Shown: positions 25,704-37,862 of the stretch, one piece after another
Position numbering within the stretch: position 1 is the first letter of the stretch
How the letters are laid out: every line of letters begins with the position of its first letter
Source: Cognatiluteimonas lumbrici
GTDB lineage: Bacteria; Pseudomonadota; Gammaproteobacteria; Xanthomonadales; Xanthomonadaceae
NCBI RefSeq assembly: GCF_006476065.1
Contig: NZ_ML636798.1
Span: 1,438,207-1,502,206, forward strand
DNA length: 64,000 bases
Direction: 5' to 3'
The notes under the pieces: generated by a model
What the model was told of the DNA's origin: nothing
The model's database searches: none
Seen by the model: the letters and a program-made list of their open reading frames with translations, nothing else
Translations under genes and position numbers: made by a program

Positions 25704-26005
25704 GCGCCTGCAGCCGCTGCGACGCCGTGTGCTGCCGCCTGACCGTGGTGGTCCAGCCCGAGGATCGCATCCCCGCGCACTACACCACCCGCACCGCCAG
25801 CGGACTGGAGGTCATGGCGCGCGACGGCGAAGGCTGGTGCGTGGCCGTGGACAACGCGCGCATGCAGTGCTCGATCTACGGGACCCGTCCGCAGGTGTGC
25901 CGCCGTTTCGCCATGTCCGGCCCGTACTGCCGCGACCTGCAAGCCGATTACCGCGACCGCAACGCCCGCGGCATCCCGCTCGTGCTGTACCAGGAGGCCC
26001 CATGA
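25700..26005 (+). CDS. YkgJ-type cysteine cluster protein
   Basis: 101 residues. Cysteines occur as CSRCDAVCCRL at the N-terminus and as CSIYGTRPQVCRRF and GPYCRDL later, the pattern of the YkgJ/Fe-S-oxidoreductase-like cysteine cluster family, thought to bind zinc or iron-sulfur. The start overlaps the methyltransferase stop in an ATGA, and its own stop overlaps the next gene the same way. Function is unknown in the whole family. Confidence 0.85.
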   Translation: MSACSRCDAVCCRLTVVVQPEDRIPAHYTTRTASGLEVMARDGEGWCVAVDNARMQCSIYGTRPQVCRRFAMSGPYCRDLQADYRDRNARGIPLVLYQEAP

Positions 26006-26199
26006 CCAAGCCGAAGAAGCCGCACCACGTCGCCATCCCGCGCAAGGCCCACGTCCGCACCCCGATGACCCACGAGGCCATCGCCGCCGACATCGATGCG
26101 TTCCGCGGCGCCGGCGGCAAGATCGAAGTCCTGGGCGTCACCCGCACCCTGCTCAGGATCGATGCCGAAGAACCCGACACCCCCAGCAAGGAGAACTAG
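26002..26199 (+). CDS. Small conserved-type protein of unknown function
   Basis: 65 residues. A basic N-terminus (MTKPKKPHHVAIPRKAHV) is followed by a short amphipathic helix (THEAIAADIDAFRGAGG) and a beta hairpin (KIEVLGVTRTLLRID). The start is fixed by the ATGA overlap with the cysteine-cluster gene. No family recognised; perhaps a nucleic-acid- or ribosome-associated small protein because of its charge, which is only inference. Confidence 0.65.
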   Translation: MTKPKKPHHVAIPRKAHVRTPMTHEAIAADIDAFRGAGGKIEVLGVTRTLLRIDAEEPDTPSKEN

Positions 26200-26333
26200 T
26201 GGCCAAGCCCAACTACTCGTACGAAAAGCGCCAGCGCGAAATCGCGAAGAAAAAGAAGAAGGAAGAGAAGGAAGCGAAGAAGCGCGAGGCGAAGGGCACG
26301 TCGCCCGGCGCGGGCCCTGCCCAGGAAGGCTAG
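26199..26333 (+). CDS. 44-residue lysine-rich small protein
   Basis: GTG start at 26199 shares its G with the preceding TAG. The protein opens MAKPNYSYEKRQREIAKK and continues with a run of Lys/Glu, forming a highly charged helix of about 30 residues, then a Gly/Pro tail. Proteins opening MAKPNYSFEKRQKE are widespread in proteobacteria and of unknown role, so the frame is believable despite its length. It is last in the run begun at 25041. Confidence 0.7.
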   Translation: MAKPNYSYEKRQREIAKKKKKEEKEAKKREAKGTSPGAGPAQEG

Positions 26334-26340
26334 CCGGGCC

Positions 26341-26793
26341 TCAGCCTTCCTCTTCGAAGGACTGGTTGGAGATTTTCCACTCGCCGCCCATGCGCACCAG
26401 GGTGACCGTCCCCCGGTGCGGCGAAGGCTCGCCGTCGAGCATCCCCGGCAACGCGCCGCGCACCTCCAGGGTGGCGGTGTCGCCGTCCACGGTTTCCGAC
26501 AGCACCTCGGGCCGAAGCGGGACCAGCGAGCGCATGAACCCCAGCGCCTGTTCCACCTGGTCCGGCGTCATTCCGGCCAGTGATGCCCGCACCTGCGCGG
26601 CCGGCTGCGGCGAGTACGGGAAGATCGCCTCGGGCGAGTCGGCCGCATGGATGGCCTTGGCGTACTGCAGGTAGACCTCGGTCGGACTGGCGTCCGGCAT
26701 GCCGTGGCTGAAGTAGTCGGGTTCCTGCGCGTGGCTGGTCGGGGCCGCCAGCGCAAGCGCCATGGCGAGGAACATCGAGAGTGCGCTGTCCAT
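26341..26793 (-). CDS. Secreted NTF2/DUF4878-like protein
   Basis: 150 residues. A signal peptide ends at TSHAQEP; the mature part has [35 protein letters not shown] and a C-terminal beta hairpin ending [20 protein letters not shown], the usual finish of SnoaL/DUF4878-type cone folds. No catalytic residue is implied. Start ATG 26793 has a GGAGGGGG site. It follows the ABC permease on the same strand at 43 bases and may share its transcript. Confidence 0.65.
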   Translation of the reverse strand: MDSALSMFLAMALALAAPTSHAQEPDYFSHGMPDASPTEVYLQYAKAIHAADSPEAIFPYSPQPAAQVRASLAGMTPDQVEQALGFMRSLVPLRPEVLSETVDGDTATLEVRGALPGMLDGEPSPHRGTVTLVRMGGEWKISNQSFEEEG

Positions 26794-26836
26794 GCCCCCT
26801 CCAACGCAGTGCGGGCGGGCCGAGTGCCAGGCCGCT

Positions 26837-27604
26837 TCAGGCCTTCAGCTTCCACCCCGTCCGGAAGATCCACCACACCGCCGCCAGGCACGCGGCCAGG
26901 AAGCCCAGGATCGCCGCGATGCTGATTTCGACCGCCACGTCCGCGGTGCCGTAGAAGCTCCAGCGGAAGCCGCTGATCAGGTAGACCACCGGGTTGAACA
27001 GGGTGATGGTCTGCCACACCGGCGGCAGCATCTTGATCGAATAGAACGCACCGCCAAGGAAGGTCAGCGGCGTGATCACCATCAGCGGCACCACCTGCAG
27101 CTTCTGGAAGTCGTCCGCCCACAGCCCGATGATGAAGCCGAACAGGCTGAAGCTGATCGCGGTCAGCAGCAGGAACGCGAGCATCCAGAACGGGTGCTGG
27201 ATCTCGTAGTCCACGAACACCCGCGCCGTGGCCAGGATCAGCACCCCGAGGACCAGCGACTTGGTCGCGGCCGCGCCGACGTAGCCGACCACCACCTCGA
27301 CGAAGGACACCGGCGCCGACAGCAACTCGTAGATCGTGCCCGACCACTTGGGCATGTAGATCCCGAACGAGGCGTTGGAGATGCTCTCGCCGAGCAGCGA
27401 CAGCATGACCAGGCCGGGGATGATGAAGGCGCCGTAGCCCACGCCGTCGATCTCGCCCATGCGCGAACCGATCGCGGTGCCGAACACCACGAAGTACAGC
27501 GAGGTGGTGAGCACCGGCGAGACGATGGACTGCATCAGCGTGCGCCCGGTGCGGGCCATCTCGAAGCGGTAGATGGCGCGGATGGCGTGCAGGTTGAGGT
27601 TCAC
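26837..27604 (-). CDS. ABC-2 type permease (YadH-like)
   Basis: 255 residues with six helices and the ABC-2 transporter pattern: [49 protein letters not shown] and the C-terminal [19 protein letters not shown] with [14 protein letters not shown]. Start GTG 27604. It lies ten bases after the ATPase gene. Together they form a YadGH-type exporter of unknown substrate (related systems move polysaccharides, lipids or drugs). Nothing ties it to the lasso locus. Confidence 0.88.
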   Translation of the reverse strand: MNLNLHAIRAIYRFEMARTGRTLMQSIVSPVLTTSLYFVVFGTAIGSRMGEIDGVGYGAFIIPGLVMLSLLGESISNASFGIYMPKWSGTIYELLSAPVSFVEVVVGYVGAAATKSLVLGVLILATARVFVDYEIQHPFWMLAFLLLTAISFSLFGFIIGLWADDFQKLQVVPLMVITPLTFLGGAFYSIKMLPPVWQTITLFNPVVYLISGFRWSFYGTADVAVEISIAAILGFLAACLAAVWWIFRTGWKLKA

Positions 27605-27614
27605 GTGGCCTCCA

Positions 27615-28541
<927 letters not shown>

Positions 28542-28632
28542 GGAGTAATCCTGCCACGGGCTGGGGGTCTTCCGATGGCCACCTGCGTCCAACTCATTGA
28601 TCTGTCGGAAATCTCAGCTCCTGCGACCTGTT

Positions 28633-28702
28633 TTAGTAGTCTTACTACTAAGGACTAGTCACTGGGACTAAAAGCGCGCAAAATGCGCGGAAGTAGTCCC
28701 AG
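28633..28702. promoter_or_regulatory. Cluster of dyads upstream of the methylase gene
   Basis: In 70 bases: TTAGTAGT-CTT-ACTACTAA (28633-28651); GACTAGTC (28653-28660); and a concentric hairpin of CTGGGACTA (28662-28670) with TAGTCCCAG (28694-28702) outside CGCGCA-AAA-TGCGCG (28675-28689). It ends 14 bases before the methylase ATG. The methylase has an N-terminal HTH, so autoregulation through these sites, as known for M.SsoII-type enzymes, is likely. Confidence 0.65.
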
Positions 28703-28716
28703 CGGGGAGCGAGCAG

Positions 28717-29931
28717 ATGAATGCCGAACTGAAGCCGATCGAACTGATCAGGCAAGCACGCAGCAGCCACACCTATCAGGAAATCGCGAGGATCCTGGAC
28801 GTAAACCAGAGCACCTTGCGTCGCTGGCGCATCAGCGAGTCAGTTCCTCCGCACCGGGAAGACTCCATCCGGCAGCGGCTTCTTCCGCTGATCATTGCCC
28901 CCGCCAATGACGATGGCTCGTTCACCTTTATCGATCTGTTCGCAGGCATCGGCGGCATCCGCTATGCCTTTCAGCGCCACGGCGGACGGTGTGTTTTCAC
29001 CAGTGAGTGGAACCAGTTCGCCCAGAAGACATACCTCGCCAATTTCCCGCACGAAGAAGGCCATGTTCTTGAGGGAGATATCACTCGTGTCGAGGCAGAG
29101 GACGTCCCGGATCACGACGTGCTGCTTGCCGGGTTTCCTTGCCAGCCTTTCAGCATTGCTGGCGTTTCCAAGAAGAATGCTTTGGGCCGTCCCCACGGCT
29201 TCGCGGACACAACTCAGGGGACGCTCTTTTACGACGTCGCCAGGATCATCGCAGCGAAGAAGCCAAAGGCTTTCCTCCTCGAGAACGTGAAGAACCTTGT
29301 CTCCCACGACAAGGGAAATACGTTCCGCACGATCCTGCAGGTTCTCAAGGAAGAGCTGGGTTATGAAGTGCATTACAAGGTCATTGATGGCCAGCACTTC
29401 GTGCCCCAGCACCGGGAGCGAATCATCATCGTAGGATTCCGTGAGCCCGCCGGATTCACGTGGGAGGACCTGCGTCTCCCCGATTGCACGAAGCGGATGA
29501 AAGACATCCTGCTCCCCGCAGAAGAAATCGACGATCGCTACACGCTCAGCCCCAAGCTCTGGACCTACCTGAAGAATTACGCAGCGAAGCACAAGGCTGC
29601 AGGTAACGGCTTCGGCTATGGGTTGGTGACCGAGGATTCGGTTGCACGGACGCTGTCAGCCAGGTACTACAAGGACGGCTCGGAGATCCTCGTCTCCCAA
29701 GGCCCCCGCAAGAGACCCCGCCGACTTACCCCGCGTGAATGCGCGCGTTTGATGGGGTTCCCGGATTCTTTCCAGATCCCGGTGAGCGACACCCAGGCCT
29801 ATAAGCAGTTCGGGAACAGCGTGGTTGTCCCTGTGATCCAGGAGGTTGCCCGGATCATGGTGCCCCGGCTGATGGAGTTGATCCTGAGAGACCCTGCCTC
29901 GAGTGAGCAGCGTGAATTGACTCTCGCCTGA
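28717..29931 (+). CDS. dcm: EcoRII/Dcm-type cytosine-C5 methyltransferase with HTH
   Basis: 404 residues. Residues 8-45 form a helix-turn-helix ([28 protein letters not shown]). The catalytic domain follows: SAM site [15 protein letters not shown], catalytic Cys142 in [25 protein letters not shown], and the C-terminal [14 protein letters not shown] and [11 protein letters not shown]. Together with Vsr and an EcoRII-like nuclease downstream, the expected target is CCWGG, methylated at the inner C. The N-terminal HTH is the regulatory part in M.SsoII-like enzymes. Base composition is AT-richer than its neighbours, a sign of transfer. Confidence 0.92.
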   Translation: MNAELKPIELIRQARSSHTYQEIARILDVNQSTLRRWRISESVPPHREDSIRQRLLPLIIAPANDDGSFTFIDLFAGIGGIRYAFQRHGGRCVFTSEWNQFAQKTYLANFPHEEGHVLEGDITRVEAEDVPDHDVLLAGFPCQPFSIAGVSKKNALGRPHGFADTTQGTLFYDVARIIAAKKPKAFLLENVKNLVSHDKGNTFRTILQVLKEELGYEVHYKVIDGQHFVPQHRERIIIVGFREPAGFTWEDLRLPDCTKRMKDILLPAEEIDDRYTLSPKLWTYLKNYAAKHKAAGNGFGYGLVTEDSVARTLSARYYKDGSEILVSQGPRKRPRRLTPRECARLMGFPDSFQIPVSDTQAYKQFGNSVVVPVIQEVARIMVPRLMELILRDPASSEQRELTLA

Positions 29932-29962
29932 CCTGGAGCTATCTGCGCCTATCATCGGCCGC

Positions 29963-30388
29963 ATGGCCGATATCGTGGATCAGGCAACCCGAAGCCGGAT
30001 GATGTCCGGCATTCGCGGCTCTAATACCAAGCTGGAGCAAGTGGTCCGTCGGGCGCTGCACGCCAGGGGCCTCCGATATCGTTTAGGGGGCGCAGGTCTT
30101 CCAGGCCGACCGGACATTGTGTTTCCACGCTTCCGGACAGCTGTGTTCGTGCACGGATGTTTTTGGCATGGCCACTCATGCCCGCTTTTCCGTTTACCCA
30201 AGACACGCCCTGATTTCTGGCGGCAGAAGATCGAATCGAACACGGAGCGCGACTCGCGTGTTCTTTTGCAGTTGGCAGATCTTGGCTGGCGCACCTTGGT
30301 GGTGTGGGAGTGCTCGCTGAGAGGCGCGAGTGAGGATCTGCGTTCCAGATTCTTCGACAAGCTGGCAGAATGCATTCGCAGCTCTTGA
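29963..30388 (+). CDS. vsr: Very short patch repair endonuclease Vsr
   Basis: 141 residues. All Vsr signatures are present: RSRMMSGIRGSNTKLE, the metal-site Asp in GLPGRPDIVFP, FVHGCFWHGHSCP, PKTRPDFWRQKIESN and LGWRTLVVWEC. It nicks 5' of the T in T:G mismatches made when 5-methylcytosine deaminates, and so limits the mutagenic cost of the adjacent methylase. It starts at ATG 29963, 31 bases after the methylase stop, on the same strand and probably in the same transcript. Confidence 0.95.
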   Translation: MADIVDQATRSRMMSGIRGSNTKLEQVVRRALHARGLRYRLGGAGLPGRPDIVFPRFRTAVFVHGCFWHGHSCPLFRLPKTRPDFWRQKIESNTERDSRVLLQLADLGWRTLVVWECSLRGASEDLRSRFFDKLAECIRSS

Positions 30389-30537
30389 GGTCGAATCCGT
30401 CGGGAATATTGTGAGACCAATCTGAGTTCGGTGGAGCCGCGGGAGAAGCCTTTTTGGCATGTGCTCCTAGGAAGCAACAGCGCGGCGGGCGCTAGCCGTA
30501 GGCGACTTGGAGAGCGCGTCAGCGCTTAGGGGGATCG

Positions 30538-31908
30538 ATGAATTCACAGCAAAGCTTGGACTTGCTACCGACAGTGGGCGTAGCCGAGTCGGCAGCCGAC
30601 GGATCGTCGCTTTGGTGGAAGATTCAAGCACTCGCCGACATCAGCGATCAGCTGTTTGTGAAGAAGCTGTCGCGCAATGACACCTCGTGGGCCGATGACG
30701 CCGGAAAACATCAAGCTGGCTTTTACGTTCCCCATCATATTAGGACGGCCGGATTCTTCCCAACGCTCGTAGCCGACAACCCAGATAAGCCTCACATCTT
30801 CCGCGCCAATTGCGATGTTTTGTGGCCGCAAACTGGAGAAACAACCCACTCCAATATTCGGCACTACAGCAATAAAGGCTCTGAAGCTCACTTCACGCGC
30901 TTACCCAAGCCGCTGTTTCAATCTCTCACCCCAGCATCCCTGTTGCTCACAGGCCGCTTCAAGCACCAAACAGCAGGGTGCCATTATTGGATTGTCGTTC
31001 TAGACTCCGCTAGCGAGGAGGCCGAGCTTCTCGAGACAGTTTTCGACCTCCGTTCTGACTTCCACTACAGGCTTTTCGATGCAACGTGTTTCGCAGATGC
31101 CGCGCAACTTCAGAAGGACGAGAAGCAAGAACTCATCGATCGCCTGCAGCACGCGATCCGTACTGGTTCAATTGAGACGATTCTACGCGAATATGGCATC
31201 CCAGAACCGGCGGACATTGCGACCGAGGCTCGGGAAAGCTGGCTTCAGGCGCGCGGGCTAGACAGTCTCGACCCTTGGTCGCTTCCAAATCCCGGTGATG
31301 CCATCATGGCAATTAGCCGCGACGTCGAGTTCAGTCTGTACCGTCGGTACGAACTTCGGCGGCGCGCAGCCGAGCTTCTAGCGATTGTGGCAAACGGCAA
31401 CGATTTGGTTACCACCATAGTGCACCGGTTTGCCGACATCGACCGGGTGTTTCTCAGCGCCAGCCAGCAGCGAAAGACCCGGGCAGGTCGCTCTTTCGAG
31501 TATCACATCGCCAATTGCTTTGCGGCGGGTCGCATACGCTTCGTAGAGCAGGCGGTTACTGGAGGGCGGCGACCTGACTTCGTGATGCCTGACCTGAAAA
31601 CCTTGCGTGACCGCAAACGGAACTCACTGGACGCGCTGGTGCTAGCCGCAAAGACAACGCTGCGGGAACGTTGGAAGCAAGTGTCAAGCGAACGCCTAAA
31701 CTGCGAAGTATTTCTTGCCACCGTGGATGATCGAGTCGCGATCAACTCAATCCGCGAGATGGCAGACGCGGGCATCCAGCTTGTCGTCCCAGAATCACTC
31801 AAAAGCAGCGATGAGGCGTACTACCGAGAACAGGATAACGTTCTTTCATTCCGAGAGTTTTTTGACACACACATTCGCCAACTGCGGCCATTCCTAGTGG
31901 CTTCGTAA
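30538..31908 (+). CDS. EcoRII-type restriction endonuclease
   Basis: 456 residues. The N-terminal third (WWKIQALADISDQLFVKKLSRND, HHIRTAGFFPTLV) matches the effector-binding EcoRII-N domain. The C-terminal nuclease has the permuted PD-(D/E)xK site of EcoRII: RRPDFVMPD with Asp347 and VLAAKTTLRERWKQV with Lys372. EcoRII needs two CCWGG sites, one acting as allosteric activator. Length is near the family norm and the frame is intact, so the system looks active. ATG 30538 follows AGGGGGATCG. The 149 bases upstream hold no gene; they may hold a separate promoter. Confidence 0.88.
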   Translation: MNSQQSLDLLPTVGVAESAADGSSLWWKIQALADISDQLFVKKLSRNDTSWADDAGKHQAGFYVPHHIRTAGFFPTLVADNPDKPHIFRANCDVLWPQTGETTHSNIRHYSNKGSEAHFTRLPKPLFQSLTPASLLLTGRFKHQTAGCHYWIVVLDSASEEAELLETVFDLRSDFHYRLFDATCFADAAQLQKDEKQELIDRLQHAIRTGSIETILREYGIPEPADIATEARESWLQARGLDSLDPWSLPNPGDAIMAISRDVEFSLYRRYELRRRAAELLAIVANGNDLVTTIVHRFADIDRVFLSASQQRKTRAGRSFEYHIANCFAAGRIRFVEQAVTGGRRPDFVMPDLKTLRDRKRNSLDALVLAAKTTLRERWKQVSSERLNCEVFLATVDDRVAINSIREMADAGIQLVVPESLKSSDEAYYREQDNVLSFREFFDTHIRQLRPFLVAS

Positions 31909-31958
31909 ACGAGCTAATTGACAGCACATTTTCCTTGATATTTGAACGAGGGCGAGAG

Positions 31959-33569
31959 ATGGCAAGTCGAAGCAGGCTGGTTAATTTGGACGCGATGATC
32001 AAGCGTGCAGACTTTGCCGCACAAGACTCGACCGAAGCCACTTACGAAACAATCAACACCATCGGCCTTCGCGATCTGACAAGCGATGCCATGATTGCGG
32101 CAGCTCTTCGCAAACCGGATTTTCAGCGGGAGACAAACCACTGGTCTCCTGAGCAGGTTGTGTCGCTGCTCGAGTGCTTCGTAAATGGAGACCTGATCCC
32201 TTCCGTAATTCTTTGGAAGTCATCGTCCCACCTATTCGTAATAGACGGAGGGCACCGACTTAGCGTGCTTAAGGCGTGGGTGGAGGACGATTACGGCGAC
32301 GGCCCAACATCGCTCAACTTCTTCGGCGCTGAAGCGATCTCAGCTGAACAACGTTCTGCCGCCGAGCAGGTGCGCAAACGAATTGCCAAGAGCGTGGGGA
32401 GCTGGCAGCACGTGCAAGCACAAATGAAGTCGAAAGACACAAGCCAAGATGAGCTACGGAAGCTACAGGTAATTTCCTCAAGGGCGCTCACTATTCAGTG
32501 GGTCCCCGGCAATGCAGAAAAGGCCGAAGCCTCATTTTTTAAAATCAATACCAAGGGTACGCCACTAGACAACATCGAGCATCTACTTCTATCAAATCGA
32601 AAGAAGCCTATTGCTATAGCCGCGAGAGCGGTCATCCGAGCAGGAATGGGCCACAAGTATTGGTCGAGCTTTGGCGATAGCAATAAGCAAAGAATTGAGA
32701 GCATGGCAAGCGCACTGCATAAGACCTTGTTCGAACCGGAGGTCTCTACGCCCATCAAGACTCTCGACCTCCCTTTGGGTGGATCTCGTGGCGTACGTAC
32801 GGCCTTGGAAGTGCTCATCGAGTTTGTCTTATATGCCATCCAAGATCAGCAGCAACAGCCGTCAAAGGTTGGCGACCAGGAAGACGACGTCACGGGCGAC
32901 GCAACGGTTCGCGCCCTGGAACAGGCCCTGCGTTTGGCAAAGAGAGTGACCGGCAACTCCGGTGGCAGCTTAGGTTTGCTTCCGGCCATTTACTTTTATG
33001 GCCCTTCGGGTCGGCATGCGAGCTCAATGTTCCTTGGAACTTGCAAACTTATAGGCAGGAAACTAGCTAACAACGACAAGCAGTTTTTCGTAAGCTTTAC
33101 GGCGGCACGCGAGAAGCTTGAATCGATTTTGATCACTCACAAGGAACTTATTGCCAGCATTCTCCAGAAAACGATTAGCAATCGTCGAGTGGATCGCTAC
33201 GCTGACCTACTTGACAGAACCATAAAGCGGCTCTGCAGGGGGGAAACCATTACCGAGCAAACATTAGTAGGAGATGCAGGACTGATCGGAAAAATTGTGC
33301 TCGGCAAAGAGGCCGAGGGCCCCAAGAATTTTTCCGCTGACACCAAGAGCGCAGTTTTTTTGCGAACAGCGCTCGCGTCAGCCATCAAGTGCCCGATCTG
33401 CAACGGTTATTTGGATCCAAGCAAATCCGTCTCTTACGACCACATTACTGACAAAAAGCACGGTGGGGCAGGCGACGAGCACAATTGTCAGATGACCCAT
33501 CCTTACTGCAATCAAAGTTACAAAGAGTTAGCAAAAAATGGTGAGCCGATTGCCCAGACTCCCAGTTGA
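31959..33569 (+). CDS. DUF262 plus HNH nuclease protein (GmrSD-like)
   Basis: 536 residues; start ATG 31959 after GAGGGCGAGAG rather than TTG 31935. The N-terminal DUF262/ParB-like NTPase part includes KPDFQRETNHWSPEQVVSLLECFVNGDLIPS, DGGHRLSVLKAW and SFFKINTKGTPLD. A long helical middle follows, and the C-terminus is an HNH nuclease with CPICNGYLD, SYDHI and HPYCNQS. Family members include GmrSD type IV restriction enzymes that attack modified phage DNA. It lies 50 bases after the EcoRII-like gene on the same strand and is AT-rich, so it probably belongs to the same defence island. Its target is unknown. Confidence 0.8.
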   Translation: MASRSRLVNLDAMIKRADFAAQDSTEATYETINTIGLRDLTSDAMIAAALRKPDFQRETNHWSPEQVVSLLECFVNGDLIPSVILWKSSSHLFVIDGGHRLSVLKAWVEDDYGDGPTSLNFFGAEAISAEQRSAAEQVRKRIAKSVGSWQHVQAQMKSKDTSQDELRKLQVISSRALTIQWVPGNAEKAEASFFKINTKGTPLDNIEHLLLSNRKKPIAIAARAVIRAGMGHKYWSSFGDSNKQRIESMASALHKTLFEPEVSTPIKTLDLPLGGSRGVRTALEVLIEFVLYAIQDQQQQPSKVGDQEDDVTGDATVRALEQALRLAKRVTGNSGGSLGLLPAIYFYGPSGRHASSMFLGTCKLIGRKLANNDKQFFVSFTAAREKLESILITHKELIASILQKTISNRRVDRYADLLDRTIKRLCRGETITEQTLVGDAGLIGKIVLGKEAEGPKNFSADTKSAVFLRTALASAIKCPICNGYLDPSKSVSYDHITDKKHGGAGDEHNCQMTHPYCNQSYKELAKNGEPIAQTPS

Positions 33570-33622
33570 AATGGCTCCAATTCGCACAGTGAACCCAAGT
33601 GGCGGGCGTAGGCATCATCGCG

Positions 33623-34018
33623 TTAGTCCGCCAATGCCTTACCAGCCTTCAATACCTGTCTGACATTTCCAGACGCTAAAGCCCCAGCCAAGGAGATCAG
33701 CAGCGCCGCGACTTTTAGCCGGCTCTCGAGTGTTCGGACGCGCTCTATCCTCCCTTTAGCATTCCGAATCGCCCACTCGATGTTCTCCCCCGCCTCGGAT
33801 GCCTCCTCGAGCACCCCACTCAAATCGCTAGCCACAACCACCGACGCCTCCGCCCGCAACTCCAGCTCCTTCGCCCGCGCCTCCATGTATTCCTCCAGGC
33901 TCATCCGGCCCTCGCGGTAGGCCCGCCTGCTCCGCTTCCGGAGGGCGTCGGCGGCATCGTCCAGCAGGTTGGCGATCCTGAAGGCCTGCTTCCCGGCTTT
34001 CCCCAGCTTGGCTTCCAT
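33623..34018 (-). CDS. Helical protein of unknown function
   Basis: 131 residues, mostly charged amphipathic helix (KQAFRIANLLDDAADALRKR, RMSLEEYMEARAKELELRAE) with a hydrophobic stretch near the C-terminus (VAALLISLAGALAS) that could be a membrane helix. No family recognised. It lies 16 bases after the lipoprotein gene on the same strand and probably works with it. Its 3' end marks the right edge of the AT-rich island. Confidence 0.65.
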   Translation of the reverse strand: MEAKLGKAGKQAFRIANLLDDAADALRKRSRRAYREGRMSLEEYMEARAKELELRAEASVVVASDLSGVLEEASEAGENIEWAIRNAKGRIERVRTLESRLKVAALLISLAGALASGNVRQVLKAGKALAD

Positions 34019-34034
34019 GTCCTTGCTCCTTTCC

Positions 34035-34925
34035 CTATAGCGCTTCGATGCTTTCGCGGATGGATTTCAGGTCGTCCGCCGCGGCGCGCAGGAGCTCCTG
34101 CACCTGGTCGGCGTCCAGCCTGTCCACGTTCCGGAGCATCTCCGCATGGGCCTGCCGTACGCGCTCCAGCCCCCGCGCCGCAGCCCGCTGCGCCTTGCGC
34201 GCTTGCCGCTGCGCTTCCCTGTCCGCCAGCTCGGAACGGCGCAGCAGGGTGGCGATGACTTCGCGGCGCTCGGGTGTCAGCGCTGCGTCGCCGGGGAGCT
34301 CGGCCGTCCATTGGGCGCGGCGGTAGTCGGCCAGCGCGTCGTACGAGGCGATCTCCTGCTCGAGCACGATGCCGTAGGCCTCGGTGGCGCGCTGCATGGC
34401 CTCCAGCAGCTTGTCCATGTCGGCGCCGTTCTCGGTGAGCAGGTGCCTGACGTCCCTGGCCTGCCTGGCGGCCAGGGCCCAGTTGCTCACGCGCCGGGCG
34501 ATGTTGGCGTAGGCGTCGACGTGGTCCTTGTCGATGCCGAGCGCCTCGGAGGTCTCGATCGCGCGGGCCACCTTGCCGATTTCCGGCGACACCGAGTACG
34601 CGTCGGCGCCGGCGAGCTGGGCCAGCGCGCGCATGTAGCCGGTGGTGGTGGCGTGCAGCCTGAGCAGCGTGGCCTTGTCGTGGGCGGTGACCTGCTTCAG
34701 CGCCTGCAGGTGCTGCCGCGTGCCGTCGAAGCGTTCGGCGGCGGGCAACTCGGCCAGTTGCCGGTCGGCGCTGTCGAGGTAGTGGTCGGTGGCGGCGCGG
34801 TAGTCGGTCATCCGCGCCGAGCTGGCGGCGAACTCGCGCACCGCGCCCAGGTTGCTGCAACCGCCGGCCACGAGCGCGCTGCACGCCAGCGCGAGGGCCA
34901 GGCAAATACGCTTGCTTCCGTGCAT
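34035..34925 (-). CDS. Predicted lipoprotein with long helical domain
   Basis: 296 residues. Signal with lipobox VAGGCSN, then almost entirely helical sequence, with coiled-coil-like stretches at both ends of the mature part (RMTDYRAATDHYLDSADRQL; RRSELADREAQRQARKAQRA). No named domain recognised; a periplasmic helical bundle tethered to a membrane is the reasonable picture. The next gene (33623) is 16 bases away, which suggests a two-gene unit. ATG 34925 is preceded by AGGGAG. Confidence 0.7.
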   Translation of the reverse strand: MHGSKRICLALALACSALVAGGCSNLGAVREFAASSARMTDYRAATDHYLDSADRQLAELPAAERFDGTRQHLQALKQVTAHDKATLLRLHATTTGYMRALAQLAGADAYSVSPEIGKVARAIETSEALGIDKDHVDAYANIARRVSNWALAARQARDVRHLLTENGADMDKLLEAMQRATEAYGIVLEQEIASYDALADYRRAQWTAELPGDAALTPERREVIATLLRRSELADREAQRQARKAQRAAARGLERVRQAHAEMLRNVDRLDADQVQELLRAAADDLKSIRESIEAL

Positions 34926-34990
34926 GGACTTCTCCCTGTCCAGGTTCCCCGACGGGCGCGCTTCCGGCGCCCGGCCCCTAGCCTACAACG

Positions 34991-35013
34991 AAAAAGGCGG
35001 CCAACCGGCCGCC
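34991..35013 (-). terminator. Rho-independent terminator of aceE
   Basis: Minus strand: perfect seven-pair stem GGCGGCC/GGCCGCC with a four-base loop, then TTTTT (34995-34991), 24 bases after the aceE stop. Confidence 0.85.
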
Positions 35014-35037
35014 CTCTTCGTCCTGCATCTGGATGGA

Positions 35038-37725
<2,688 letters not shown>

Positions 37726-37826
37726 GGGGGGATTCTAGCCCGCAAACACTGGTCGCGACCGACTGTTCAATTGGACCCGGGCGATTTATTGGAAGTTTTG
37801 ATCCGGGATTTAATTTCACCCGGGTG

Positions 37827-37860
37827 TTGACATTACTTCGATTATTCTGGAATTATCGAA
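37827..37860 (+). promoter_or_regulatory. arsR promoter and 24-base operator dyad
   Basis: TTGACA (37827-37832) is followed by the dyad TTCGATTATTC-TG-GAATTATCGAA (37837-37860), whose 11-base arms match except at one position. A -10-like AATTAT (37851-37856) lies inside it at 18-base spacing, so bound ArsR would block the polymerase. The dyad ends two bases before the arsR ATG. Confidence 0.75.
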
Positions 37861-37862
37861 TC

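Noticed and set aside
28633-28651. Terminator of a gene upstream of the methylase
   Set aside because: TTAGTAGT-CTT-ACTACTAA has no T-run, and the neighbouring ABC gene is transcribed away from it.
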